A stretch of DNA of 64,000 bases from Pseudomonadota bacterium (lineage in GTDB: Bacteria > Pseudomonadota > Gammaproteobacteria > Burkholderiales > Burkholderiaceae_C): assembly GCA_018241325.1 (NCBI GenBank), contig JAFEEB010000010.1, positions 1 to 64,000 on the forward strand, read 5' to 3'. Both the position numbers and the translations under genes were made by a program. How positions within the stretch are numbered: the first letter of the stretch is position 1; each line of letters opens with the position of its first letter. Below the pieces are notes generated by a model. The model was not told the DNA's origin, searched no databases, and saw nothing but the letters and a program-made list of their open reading frames with translations. Shown one piece after another: positions 36,830 to 45,529 of the stretch.

Positions 36830-37429
36830 TCATGCGTGCGCCTCGGTCGCTGCCAGGCGCACAGCCAACGCGCTGGCGTCGCCGCGTCGGGGTTTGCCGT
36901 CCGTGCCGGGTTTGAGGGCGCCGCGCAAGTCGTCGTGATCGTGGATCATCAGGTGGATGCCGATGGGCTCGCCCAGTTCGGGGCAGGGGCTGGTGAAACT
37001 GAGGGCATCGGCGGTGTCGCCATTGAAGCCGGGCACGCTGTGCGCCTCGAAGTGCAGGCCCTGGTCGATCAGCGCGATTTCGGCGGACTTGGGGTCGTCG
37101 CAGAACAGTTGCAAGTGAATGTCGCTGCGCCGCGTGGCCGTGCCGTTCCAGACCGCGCCACTGAGGTGCGGGCGAAACCGGGCCAGGCGTTCCATCCACA
37201 GCAGCGCCAAGCGTCGCAGCGCCAGCAATTCGCCTGGCTGCGTGTCGGCGCAAAACAGCTCGATGTAAGTGCGCACTTCTCGTTCAATCAAGTCATTGTC
37301 CGGTAGTGACGTTCTCTGGGGGGCGCCCAGCAGGCTGAGCGCCCGGCGCTTGGCGCGGCCGTAATCCAAGCCTTCTTCGACCACCAGACGGGCGGCTGCG
37401 GCGGCCAGCTCGTGCCTCAGGGTTTCCAT
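36830..37429 (-). CDS. Conserved hypothetical protein (Burkholderiales)
   Basis: 199 residues from METLRHELAAAAARLVVEEGLDYG. Landmarks are LPDNDLIEREVRTYIELFCADTQPGEL, HLSGAVWNGTATRRSDIHLQLFCDDPKSAEIALID and LGEPIGIHLMIHDHDDLRGALKP. I have the impression of wide conservation in Burkholderiales next to tlpA, without a known function. The GTATRRSDIHLQLF block recalls nucleotidyltransferase strands, but I cannot claim this. Start at 37438 adds three residues. Confidence 0.75.
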   Translation of the reverse strand: METLRHELAAAAARLVVEEGLDYGRAKRRALSLLGAPQRTSLPDNDLIEREVRTYIELFCADTQPGELLALRRLALLWMERLARFRPHLSGAVWNGTATRRSDIHLQLFCDDPKSAEIALIDQGLHFEAHSVPGFNGDTADALSFTSPCPELGEPIGIHLMIHDHDDLRGALKPGTDGKPRRGDASALAVRLAATEAHA

Positions 37430-37501
37430 GCAACGCATTGTGCCTGCTTGCGCCGCTGTCGGGCGTAAAGTGCGCCCACGTCAGTCGCCGAAGGAGACCC
37501 T

Positions 37502-39136
37502 GTGCAAAGCACCATGATGAACGTGCCGCTGTCGCTCAACCATTTGCTGGAGCGCTCGGGCCAGCTGTTTGCCGGCAATGAAATCGTCTCGCGCCGGCCC
37601 GACAAATCGCTGGTGCGCCACCGCTACGGCAATTTTTATCGGCGCACCCGCGCGCTGGCGTCGGCGCTGCAGGGCCTGGGGCTGCGCAAGGGCGATCGCG
37701 TGGCCACCCTGTGCTGGAACCACCATGCCCACCTGGAATGCTACTTTGGCATTCCGGCGGCCGGCGGCGTGATGCATACGCTGAACCTGCGCCTGTCGCC
37801 CGAGGAGATCGGCTGGATCGCCGGCGACGCGCAGGACCGCTTTCTGATCATCGACGACGTGCTGCTGCCGCTGTACGAGCAGTTCAAGCACTTGCATGCG
37901 TTTGAAAAGGTCATCGTGTTTCCCTTTTCGGGCGCGCAGACGGTGCCCGCCGGTCTGCTGGACTACGAGGCCCTGCTGGCCCGCGCCGACCCGGAGGGCT
38001 TTGTCTATGCCCCGCACGACGAGAACGACCCGGTGGCCATGTGCTACACCAGCGGCACCACCGGCCGGCCCAAGGGCGTGGTGTATTCGCACCGCTCCAC
38101 CATCCTGCACACGCTGGTGGCCAGCCTGGGCGACTTCTGGGGCCTGCGCGGCACTGACGTGGTGCTGCCCGTCACGCCCATGTTCCACGCCAACAGCTGG
38201 GGCATGCCCTACGGCGCGGTGATGATGGGCGTGAAGCTGGTGTTTCCGGGCCCGCACATGCACCCCGACGATCTGCTTGACTTGATGACCGCCGAGCCGC
38301 CCACGCTGGCGCTGGGCGTGCCCACCATCTGGATGACGCTGATCCAGGCCTACGACGCCGCGCTGAAAGCCGGCTCACCCAACCGCGGCCGCTGGAAGCT
38401 GCCCACCGGCATGCGCTCGCTGGTGGGTGGCGCAGCCGTGCCGGAGAGCCTGATTCGCGCCTTCGATGCGCACGGCGTCTGGATTTTGCAGGGCTGGGGC
38501 ATGACCGAAACCAGCCCGGTGGCCACCATCAGCTACCCGCGCGCCGAACTGCAGGGCGCCTCGGCCGACGAGAAATTCCGGCGCGCGGCCCTGGCCGGCG
38601 TGCCGGTGCCGCTGGTGGAGCTGCGCGCGCGCGGCGACGACGGGCAGGATCAGCCGTGGGACGGCCACAGCGTGGGCGAGATCCAGGTGCGCGGGCCGTT
38701 CATCACGGGGGGCTATTTTCAGGTCGATGCGCCCGAGGACAAGTTCACCCCCGACGGCTGGCTGCGCACCGGCGACGTGGCCAGCGTGGACGCGCTGGGC
38801 TTCGTCAAGATCAGCGACCGCACCAAGGACCTGATCAAGTCCGGCGGCGAGTGGATCAGCTCGGTCGATCTGGAAAACGCGCTCATGGCGCACTCTGCCG
38901 TGTCCGAGGCCGCCGTGATCGCCATCCCGGACGACAAGTGGAGCGAGCGGCCGCTGGCCTGCGTGGTGCTCAAGCCGGGCGAGCAGGCCACGGCCGATGA
39001 GTTCAATACCCTGCTGCTGACGAAGTCCTTCGCCAAGTGGCAACTGCCCGAGCGCTACGAGTTCATCGACGCCGTGCCGCGCACTTCAACGGGCAAGTTC
39101 TGGAAGCTCAAGCTGCGCGAGCGATTCCCCCGGTGA
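37502..39136 (+). CDS. Medium/long-chain fatty acid-CoA ligase (AMP-forming)
   Basis: Acyl-adenylate forming enzyme activating fatty acids with ATP and CoA. 544 residues from a GTG (37502) preceded by AAGGAG. The P-loop is YTSGTTGRPKG (about 182-192). Further motifs: GWGMTETSPVA, DGWLRTGDVASVD and ISDRTKDLIKSGGEWISSVDLEN, and the catalytic Lys in RTSTGKFWK near the end. Overall it resembles AlkK-type medium-chain ligases. It is a lone gene flanked by divergent and convergent neighbours. Confidence 0.9.
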   Translation: MQSTMMNVPLSLNHLLERSGQLFAGNEIVSRRPDKSLVRHRYGNFYRRTRALASALQGLGLRKGDRVATLCWNHHAHLECYFGIPAAGGVMHTLNLRLSPEEIGWIAGDAQDRFLIIDDVLLPLYEQFKHLHAFEKVIVFPFSGAQTVPAGLLDYEALLARADPEGFVYAPHDENDPVAMCYTSGTTGRPKGVVYSHRSTILHTLVASLGDFWGLRGTDVVLPVTPMFHANSWGMPYGAVMMGVKLVFPGPHMHPDDLLDLMTAEPPTLALGVPTIWMTLIQAYDAALKAGSPNRGRWKLPTGMRSLVGGAAVPESLIRAFDAHGVWILQGWGMTETSPVATISYPRAELQGASADEKFRRAALAGVPVPLVELRARGDDGQDQPWDGHSVGEIQVRGPFITGGYFQVDAPEDKFTPDGWLRTGDVASVDALGFVKISDRTKDLIKSGGEWISSVDLENALMAHSAVSEAAVIAIPDDKWSERPLACVVLKPGEQATADEFNTLLLTKSFAKWQLPERYEFIDAVPRTSTGKFWKLKLRERFPR

Positions 39137-39155
39137 AGCGTCGATTGCTCTCAAA

Positions 39156-39204
39156 CAGATAGCTTGTTGCGCTTTCTGCAAGCGTGTCTCGGCCCGATTT
39201 GAAC
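39156..39204 (+). repeat. Repeat B, copy 6
   Basis: CAGATAGCTTGTTGCGCTTT then GCAAGCGTG and CGATTTGAAC. It directly abuts repeat C1. Confidence 0.7.
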
Positions 39205-39318
39205 TCCTTCCCCCGCTGGGGGAAGCTTGGGATGGGCGCACGCGCCGTGCATGCCCAAGCGCCTGGATTTGTGCGCCGCCGGCCCCCACCCCAGCCCTCC
39301 CCCAGAGGGGGAGGGAGT
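39203..39318. repeat. GC-rich hairpin repeat C1
   Basis: The left arm ACTCCTTCCCCCGCTGGGGG and the right arm CCCTCCCCCAGAGGGGGAGG are each partly palindromic and complementary to each other over about 35 bases, around a 50-base centre. It lies between the convergent acyl-CoA ligase and lysA genes, so it may help end transcription. Confidence 0.75.
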
Positions 39319-39334
39319 CACAGGGGCATGGTGA

Positions 39335-40633
39335 TCAGGCCGTCTCGCCGCGCCACAAATCCTGCACCGCCTCGCGCTGGCGCACCACGCGCGCCTCGCG
39401 GCCATCGACCAGCACCTCGGCCGCGCGCGGGCGGGTGTTGTAGTTGCTGGCCATGCTCATGCAGTAGGCGCCGGCCGACAGCACCGCCAGATGCTCGCCC
39501 GGCTGCACGGCCAGCGCGCGATCGCGCCCGATCCAGTCGCCGCTTTCGCACACGGGACCCACCACGTCATACGTGACGGCCGCCGCGTCGGGCGCGGCCA
39601 AGCGCAGCGGCACGATGCGGTGAAAGGCCTCGTACAGCGCAGGGCGTGGCAGGTCGTTCATGGCGGCATCGACGATGCAAAAATTCTTTTGCTCGCCGGG
39701 CTTCAAGTACAGCACCTCGGTCAGGCACACGCCGGCGTTGCCCACCAGCGAGCGGCCGGGCTCGATCATCAGCGCCCGATCGCCGTAGCCGCGCGCGTCC
39801 AGGCGCGCCAGCAGGGCCGGCCACAGCGCGTCGGCCGCCGGCGGCGTCTCGCCCGCGTAATCGATGCCAAGGCCACCGCCCAGGTCGATGTGGTGGATGG
39901 CGATGCCCGTCGCCTCGATGGCGGCCACCAGGTCGAGCACGCGCTCCATCGCCTCCAGGTAGGGCGCCACCTCGGTGATCTGCGAGCCGATGTGACAGTC
40001 GATGCCCACCACCTGCAAACCCGGCAGGCGGGCGGCGTGGCGGTAGGCGGCCAGGGCCTGCTCGTGCGCGATGCCGAACTTGTTGCCCTTCAGGCCGGTG
40101 GAGATGTAAGGGTGCGTGCGCGCGTCCACGTTGGGGTTGACGCGGATGCTGATGCGCGCCGTCTGGCCGCAGGCTTGCGCCACCTCGCTCAGCACATCCA
40201 GCTCGGCCAGGCTTTCGACGTTGAAGCAGCGGATGCCCACGTCCAGCGCGCGGCGAATCTCGTCGCGCGTCTTGCCGATGCCGGAGAACACGATCTTGCC
40301 CGGCGCGCCGCCGGCCACCAGCACGCGCTCGAGCTCGCCGCCCGAGACGATGTCGAAGCCGCAGCCCGCGTCCGCAAAGACCCTCAGCACCGCCAGCGTC
40401 GAGTTGGCCTTCAGCGCATAGCAGATCAGCGCATCGCGCCCCGCCAGCCCGCGCTGATACGCCGCCAGCGCGGCCAGCATGGCGGCCCTGGAGTAAACGA
40501 ACAGCGGCGTGCCGTGCGCCTGGGCCAGTTCGTGCAAGGGCACGTCTTCCAGCGTCAGGCGGCCATCGCGATATGCCACAAAGGGGGCTCCAGGCAGCAC
40601 GGCGGCTGCCGACACGGGGGCGGCGGATTTCAT
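39335..40633 (-). CDS. lysA: Diaminopimelate decarboxylase
   Basis: PLP enzyme converting meso-diaminopimelate to lysine. 432 residues. The Schiff-base lysine is K75 in ICYALKANSTLAVL. Further signatures are GCGFDIVSGGELERV, DCHIGSQITEVAPY, HIDLGGGLGIDYAG and VGPVCESGDWIGRDRALAVQPG, where Cys contacts substrate. The start overlaps the stop of lptM by four bases, the standard lptM-lysA pair. Confidence 0.96.
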   Translation of the reverse strand: MKSAAPVSAAAVLPGAPFVAYRDGRLTLEDVPLHELAQAHGTPLFVYSRAAMLAALAAYQRGLAGRDALICYALKANSTLAVLRVFADAGCGFDIVSGGELERVLVAGGAPGKIVFSGIGKTRDEIRRALDVGIRCFNVESLAELDVLSEVAQACGQTARISIRVNPNVDARTHPYISTGLKGNKFGIAHEQALAAYRHAARLPGLQVVGIDCHIGSQITEVAPYLEAMERVLDLVAAIEATGIAIHHIDLGGGLGIDYAGETPPAADALWPALLARLDARGYGDRALMIEPGRSLVGNAGVCLTEVLYLKPGEQKNFCIVDAAMNDLPRPALYEAFHRIVPLRLAAPDAAAVTYDVVGPVCESGDWIGRDRALAVQPGEHLAVLSAGAYCMSMASNYNTRPRAAEVLVDGREARVVRQREAVQDLWRGETA

Positions 40634-40878
40634 TGAGGATCGGGCAGGTTGGGCAGGGCGGGCGGGGGCGTGGCCACCACCGCTCCGCTGGCGGGCGGCG
40701 TTGGCCCCCGGGCCTGGCGGTCGAACAGCGTTTGCGGCAACGTGGCGCGCTGCGCCGCCGCGGGGGTGGCGGGGATGAACAGCGGCCCCTTCTGGCCGCA
40801 GCCCGTCAGGCCGGTCGCAAGCAGCGACGCCAGCAAAAGGCCAGGAATCAGGGCGGTCGGGCGCGGCATGGCGGGCAT
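40630..40878 (-). CDS. lptM: LPS translocon maturation lipoprotein LptM
   Basis: Small outer-membrane lipoprotein (YifL family) that helps LptD mature by assisting native disulfide formation. About 82 residues from MPAMPRPTALIPG. The lipobox is TGLTGC, followed by the family signature GQKGPLFIP, then a Pro/Ala-rich tail. The first Met of the pair at 40878/40869 is uncertain. It overlaps the lysA start. In relatives I recall cyaY between this gene and ponA; here the gap carries repeat A3 instead. Confidence 0.87.
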   Translation of the reverse strand: MPAMPRPTALIPGLLLASLLATGLTGCGQKGPLFIPATPAAAQRATLPQTLFDRQARGPTPPASGAVVATPPPALPNLPDPQ

Positions 40879-40904
40879 TTTATGGGTGTTCATGCGGCCC
40901 ATCA

Positions 40905-41076
40905 AAACCGCCGAACGCAAAGGACGCAAAGGACTCGCAGAGGGTGCAGCAGATTCAGAAATTCAATTGAATGGGCTCAGAGCGCCCGCGCAGAAAGCGC
41001 AAACAGCTATTCAAACGATAGCAATCCAATCGACATTTTTTCTGCGTTCTTTGCAAGTCCCTTGTGTTCGGCTGTT
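40905..41076. repeat. Long imperfect inverted repeat A3 with a repeat B core
   Basis: The left arm AAAACCGCCGAACGCAAAGG pairs imperfectly with the right arm (GTCCCTTGTGTTCGGCTGTT at 41057-41076). Both contain GACGCAAAGG-type units. The core 40961-41015 is repeat B in reverse (AATAGCTGTTTGCGCTTTCT on the minus strand). It lies between lptM and ponA. Confidence 0.85.
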
Positions 41077-41087
41077 GGGGTGTGCGC

Positions 41088-43487
41088 TCAGTTCTTGAAC
41101 AAATCCAGAATGCGATTGCGCTCGCCGCCCGGTGCTCCGGCAGCGGCTGCGTTGGGGTCGGCTTCGGCGGGCGCGGCCGGCTCCAGCCCGGCGCCTTCCA
41201 GGTTGCTGATGCCGCCGCCGCGCGCGTTCTCCTCGTACACCCAGTCATCGCCCACCTTGACCAGGCCGGCCGGGGGCTTGAACTCAGCCACCGGAACGCC
41301 CTTGAGCGCCGTCTGCATGAAGTTGATCCAGATCGGCAGCGACAGGCCGCCGCCCGTTTCGCGGCTGCCCAGGTTGCGCGGCGTGTCGTAGCCGATCCAC
41401 ACCGAGGCCACCAGCGTGGGCTGGTAGCCGGTGAACCAGGCGTCCATCGAGTCGTTGGTGGTGCCCGTCTTGCCGCCCAGGTCGGGGCGCTTGAGCGTGG
41501 CCTGCGCCTTGGCCGCCGTGCCGGTGCGCGCCACCTCGTTCAGCATGTTGTTCATGACGAAGGCGTTGCGCGCGTTGATGGCGCGGTTCTCCTCGGTGGG
41601 TGGCGTGGGCTGGCTCTCCACCAGCACCTTGCCGGTGTGGTCGGTGACGCGCGTGATCAGGAATGGGTTGACGCGCCAGCCGCCGTTGGCGAACACGGCA
41701 AAACCCGTGGCCATCTGCATGGGCGTGACCGAGCCGGCGCCCAGCGCCATGGTGAGGTAGGGCGGGTGCTTGTCGGGGTCGAAGCCGAAGTGCGCGATCC
41801 AGTCCTGCGCGTAGCGCGGCGTGATGGCTTGCAGCACGCGGATCGAGATCATGTTGCGCGAGCGCGCCAGGCCGCGCTTGAGCGTCATGGGGCCCTCGAA
41901 GCCGCCTTCGTAGTTCTTGGGCTCCCAGGGCTGGCCGCCGGTCACGCTGGCGTCGAAGAACAGCGGCGTGTCGTTGACGATGGTGGTGGGCGAAAAGCCC
42001 TTTTCGAGCGCCGCCGAATAAATGAAGGGCTTGAAGCCCGAGCCCGGCTGGCGCCAGGCCTGGGTGACGTGGTTGAACTTGTTCTGCTCGAAGTCGAAGC
42101 CGCCCACCAGGGCCTTGACGGCGCCGTCGCGCGGGTCGAGCGCCACCAGGGCGCCTTCCACCTCGGGCAATTGGGTGGCCTCCCAGCTGTCGCCCTTGCT
42201 CACCACGCGGATGACGGCGCCGGGGCGAATCTGGATCGCCGGCGCGGCCCGGGGCGACAGGCCCCCCTGCGCGGCGCGCAGGCCGGCGCCGGTGATCTCC
42301 ACCGTGTTGCCGCCCTGGGTCACCGCCGTGATCTTGCGCGGGTTGACATCGATCACCACCGCCGCCGTCATGTCGCCGATGTCCGGGTAGTCGGCCAGCA
42401 CGTCGCTGATCGCCTGTTCGCGCTCCTTGGCGCCCTTGGGCAGGTCGATGAACTTCTCGGGGCCCCGATAGGCCTGGCGGCGCTCGTAGTCCAGGATGCC
42501 GCGGCGCAGGGCCTCATAGGCGGCCGTCTGGTCGGCGGCCACGAGCGTGGTGTAGACCTTCAGCCCGCGGCTGTAGGTTTGCTCGCCGTACTGCGCAAAC
42601 ATCATGCGGCGCACCATCTCGGCCACGTACTCGGCGTGCACGCGCCTGGGGTCGCCTCCCGAGCGCACGTGCAACTCCTGCTTCTTGGCGGCCGCGGCCT
42701 CGTCGGCGGTGATGAAGCCGTTTTCCTGCATCCGGTCGATGATGTGCAACTGACGCTCGCGCGCCCGCGTGAAATTGGCGATCGGGTTGGCGGTGGAGGG
42801 AAACTTGGGAATGCCCGCCAGCATCGCCGCCTCGGCGATCGTCACGTCCTTCAGCGGCTTGCCGAAGTAGGTTTCGGACGCCGCGGCAAAGCCGTAGGCG
42901 CGGTTGCCCAGGAAGATCTGGTTCATGTAGATCTCCAGGATCTGGTCCTTGCTCAATTGGTGTTCCAGCTTGAGCGTGAGCAGCATCTCGTAGATCTTGC
43001 GGGTGTAGGTCTTCTCGGACGACAGGTACACGTTGCGCGCCACCTGCATGGTGATGGTGGAGGCGCCCTGACTCTTTTCGCGGCCCAGGTTGGCTACGGC
43101 GGCGCGCAGCACGCCCAGGTAATCGATGCCGTTGTGCTCGTAAAAGCGCGAATCCTCGATGGCCAGCACGGCCTCCTTCATCACCTTGGGAATGTCGCCA
43201 ATCGGCGTCAGGTTGCGCCGCTCTTCGCCAAATTCGCCGATCAGCTGCCCTTCGGCCGTATAGACGCGCAGCGGCAGCTTGGGACGGTAGTTGGACAGTT
43301 CGGAGACGTCGGGCAGGTTCGGGTAGGCAATGGCCAGGGCTGTCAAGCCGGCCAGGCCCGCGCACACGACGAGCGCCAGCGCGGTGGCGCCCATCCACAT
43401 GAGGGCCTTGAGCAGCCAACCGGAGCGACGCGAGGGCGGACTGGCGCGCGGCGCGCGGGGGCGTTGGGTACTACGGTCAGCGGGCAT
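41088..43487 (-). CDS. ponA: Penicillin-binding protein 1A (bifunctional class A)
   Basis: Peptidoglycan glycosyltransferase and transpeptidase, anchored in the inner membrane. 799 residues. The N-terminal Arg/Pro-rich cytosolic tail is followed by a membrane anchor (ALALVVCAGLAGLTALAIAY). GT51 motifs are EDSRFYEHNGID, QGASTITMQVARN and KILEIYMNQ-like QILEIYMNQIFLG. Transpeptidase motifs are SGFK (in PGSGFKPFIYS), SRN and KTGTT. The domain in between is the OB-like insert of PBP1A. Divergent from pilM with a 319-base gap. Confidence 0.96.
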   Translation of the reverse strand: MPADRSTQRPRAPRASPPSRRSGWLLKALMWMGATALALVVCAGLAGLTALAIAYPNLPDVSELSNYRPKLPLRVYTAEGQLIGEFGEERRNLTPIGDIPKVMKEAVLAIEDSRFYEHNGIDYLGVLRAAVANLGREKSQGASTITMQVARNVYLSSEKTYTRKIYEMLLTLKLEHQLSKDQILEIYMNQIFLGNRAYGFAAASETYFGKPLKDVTIAEAAMLAGIPKFPSTANPIANFTRARERQLHIIDRMQENGFITADEAAAAKKQELHVRSGGDPRRVHAEYVAEMVRRMMFAQYGEQTYSRGLKVYTTLVAADQTAAYEALRRGILDYERRQAYRGPEKFIDLPKGAKEREQAISDVLADYPDIGDMTAAVVIDVNPRKITAVTQGGNTVEITGAGLRAAQGGLSPRAAPAIQIRPGAVIRVVSKGDSWEATQLPEVEGALVALDPRDGAVKALVGGFDFEQNKFNHVTQAWRQPGSGFKPFIYSAALEKGFSPTTIVNDTPLFFDASVTGGQPWEPKNYEGGFEGPMTLKRGLARSRNMISIRVLQAITPRYAQDWIAHFGFDPDKHPPYLTMALGAGSVTPMQMATGFAVFANGGWRVNPFLITRVTDHTGKVLVESQPTPPTEENRAINARNAFVMNNMLNEVARTGTAAKAQATLKRPDLGGKTGTTNDSMDAWFTGYQPTLVASVWIGYDTPRNLGSRETGGGLSLPIWINFMQTALKGVPVAEFKPPAGLVKVGDDWVYEENARGGGISNLEGAGLEPAAPAEADPNAAAAGAPGGERNRILDLFKN

Positions 43488-43806
43488 AGGGTCGGGACAA
43501 GGGTGGGACGCCGTTCAAAACCTGAGAAGACTCGCCGGCGGGTGTGAAAGTTCGGGCGAATCGCAGCAGGCGCCCATTGTCGCGGCAGCATCAAGGCCTA
43601 TTGCGCTGGCACCCTGCAACGACCGGAAGCAGTTGGCAAGAGCTGTTACGACGCCCGGGTTCGTTAGTTTTTGACAACGTTGGGCGCCAAATCCTGCGCA
43701 GTTGCAATTTTTTCAGCATGTTGGCGCGCAGACGGCTTTCATGCCGCTTGTTAATTGTGTTCTACTTGTGCAATAGAAAGTAACCAAAAAGTAACGGGAT
43801 ACTGTT
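43488..43806. other. 319-base divergent promoter region of ponA and pilM
   Basis: No gene is seen. The pilM-proximal half is A/T-rich for this genome. TTGACA at 43673-43678 is a perfect -35-like hexamer, but no matching -10 follows at 16-18 bases. Other -10-like sequences nearer pilM (CAATAG near 43771) lack a partner. I cannot assign a promoter with confidence. Confidence 0.4.
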
Positions 43807-44883
43807 TTGTCCATCGGGTTGTTATTTGATCGTCAACCGGCTCCCCTGGTGGGGCTCGACGTCAGCGCTTCCAGCATCAAGCTGGTCGAGTTGTCGCAGG
43901 ACCGTGCGGGCGAGTTCACGCTGGAGCGCTGCGCCATCGAGCCGCTGGAGCGCGGCTGGATCAACGAAGGCAACTTCGAGAAGTTCGACGAAGTGGTCGA
44001 AGCCGCGCGCCGCCTGATCAAGAAAAGCGGCACCAAGGCCAAGCACGTGGCCATGGCGCTGCCGGCGTCGGTGGTCATCAGCAAGAAGATCATTTTACCC
44101 GGCGGGCTGAGCGAGCGCGAGATGGAGGCCCAGGTCGAGATGGAGGCCAGCCAATACATTCCGTTCTCCCTGGACGAGGTCAGCCTCGATTTTTGCGTGA
44201 TCGGGCCCAGCGCCAGCGCCGCCGGCGACGTCGAGGTGATGATCGCTGCCTCGCGCAAGGAAAAGGTCGAGGATCGCCAGGGTTTGGCCGAGGCCATGGG
44301 CCTGACCCCGATGGTCATGGATGTCGAGTCGTACGCGGCGCGTCTGGCTGCCGGCCGGGCGCTCGAGCGCTTGCCGGGTGGCGGCGCCAATGCCGTGGTG
44401 GCCTTGTTTGAAGTCGGCGGCCTGACATCGACGATGCAGGTGTTGCGCGACGACGAGCTGCTGTACGAGCGCGATCAGGTGTTCGGCGGTGCCCAGTTGA
44501 CGCAGCTGCTGACGCGCCAGTACGGGTTCACGGCCGAGGAGGCCGAGGCCAAGAAGCGCGCGGGCGAGTTGCCCGAGGACTATGCCGACGTGGTGCTGGG
44601 GCCGTTTGTCGAGACCCTGGCGCAAGAGGTGGAGCGGGCGCTCAAGTTTTTCTTCACCAGCACGCCGCACAACCGGGTCGATCTCATCCTGCTGGCGGGC
44701 GGCAGTGCCAGCCTGCACGGGCTGACCGAGGCGATTACCGAGCACACCGGGTGTCCGTGCCAGGTGCTCAATCCCTTCGATGGCATGGCGCTGGGTCGCG
44801 CAGTGCGCGAACAAAAAATGCTGCGCGAAGCGCCTTCCTACCTCACCGCGTGCGGACTGGCCATGCGGAGGTTCCTGCCATGA
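43807..44883 (+). CDS. pilM: Type IV pilus assembly protein PilM
   Basis: Cytoplasmic actin-like ATPase of the pilus alignment complex, binding the PilN tail. 358 residues. VGLDVSASSIKLVELS is the phosphate-1 strand, followed by KHVAMALPASVVISKKI, VEMEASQYIPFSLDEVSLDF and ILLAGGSASLHGLTEAI. The start codon is TTG (43807, reading Met-Ser-Ile-Gly) with a weak GGGAT before it. No ATG is near. It begins a run of overlapping genes. Confidence 0.94.
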   Translation: MSIGLLFDRQPAPLVGLDVSASSIKLVELSQDRAGEFTLERCAIEPLERGWINEGNFEKFDEVVEAARRLIKKSGTKAKHVAMALPASVVISKKIILPGGLSEREMEAQVEMEASQYIPFSLDEVSLDFCVIGPSASAAGDVEVMIAASRKEKVEDRQGLAEAMGLTPMVMDVESYAARLAAGRALERLPGGGANAVVALFEVGGLTSTMQVLRDDELLYERDQVFGGAQLTQLLTRQYGFTAEEAEAKKRAGELPEDYADVVLGPFVETLAQEVERALKFFFTSTPHNRVDLILLAGGSASLHGLTEAITEHTGCPCQVLNPFDGMALGRAVREQKMLREAPSYLTACGLAMRRFLP

Positions 44884-45512
44884 TCCTGATCAACCTGCTG
44901 CCGCACCGCGAGATGGCGCGCAAGCGTGCGCGCCAGGCCTTCAACGTCTCTTTGGTCGGGTCGCTCGTGGCCGGTGCCGTGATCGCCGGCGCGGTGTACC
45001 TCTGGTATCAAAGCCAGATCGAGCAGCAGCAGGCGCGCAACACCTTCTTGACCAGTGAAATCGGCAAGCTCGACGAGCAGATCAAGGAAGTGGCCACGCT
45101 CCAGAGCGAAATCGCGGCGCTGAAGGCGCGCCAGGAGGCGGTCGAAAATCTCCAGGCCGATCGAAACATGCCGGTGCATCTGCTCAACGAGGCGGTGCGG
45201 CAACTGCCCGACGGGATGTATCTCACCAAAATCAAGCAGGACAACCAGAACGTCCTGATCGAGGGGGTGGCGCAGTCGAATGAGCGGGTGTCCGAGTTGC
45301 TGCGCAACCTGGCGCGCGGCAGCGACTGGGTCACCAAGCCGGAGTTGATTGAAATCGTGGCCAAGAGCCTGGCGCTCTCGCCACGCGAGCAGCGCCGCGT
45401 CTACAACTTCACCGTGCGCGTGCAATTGCAGCGCGCCAGCGATGCGAAAGCCGCAGCGGCAACCGCATCCGGCGCGCCTGCGGCGCGGCGCGCGGCCAAC
45501 GTTCCGGCGTGA
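44880..45512 (+). CDS. pilN: Type IV pilus assembly protein PilN
   Basis: Inner-membrane alignment protein linking PilM to PilO. 210 residues, ATG overlapping the pilM stop. The cytosolic tail MILINLLPHREMARKRAR contains the PilM-binding INLLP motif. One membrane span follows (VSLVGSLVAGAVIAGAVYLWY), then a coiled coil (QQQARNTFLTSEIGKLDEQIKEVATLQSEI) and a ferredoxin-like periplasmic domain. Confidence 0.94.
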   Translation: MILINLLPHREMARKRARQAFNVSLVGSLVAGAVIAGAVYLWYQSQIEQQQARNTFLTSEIGKLDEQIKEVATLQSEIAALKARQEAVENLQADRNMPVHLLNEAVRQLPDGMYLTKIKQDNQNVLIEGVAQSNERVSELLRNLARGSDWVTKPELIEIVAKSLALSPREQRRVYNFTVRVQLQRASDAKAAAATASGAPAARRAANVPA

Positions 45513-45529
45513 CAAGGGCAATTGGCGTC

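Noticed and set aside
43600-43806. A sigma-54 promoter for pilM (TGGCAC near 43604, TTGGCA near 43636)
   Set aside because: The required GC element 10 bases after the GG is missing, and pilMNOPQ are usually not sigma-54 dependent.
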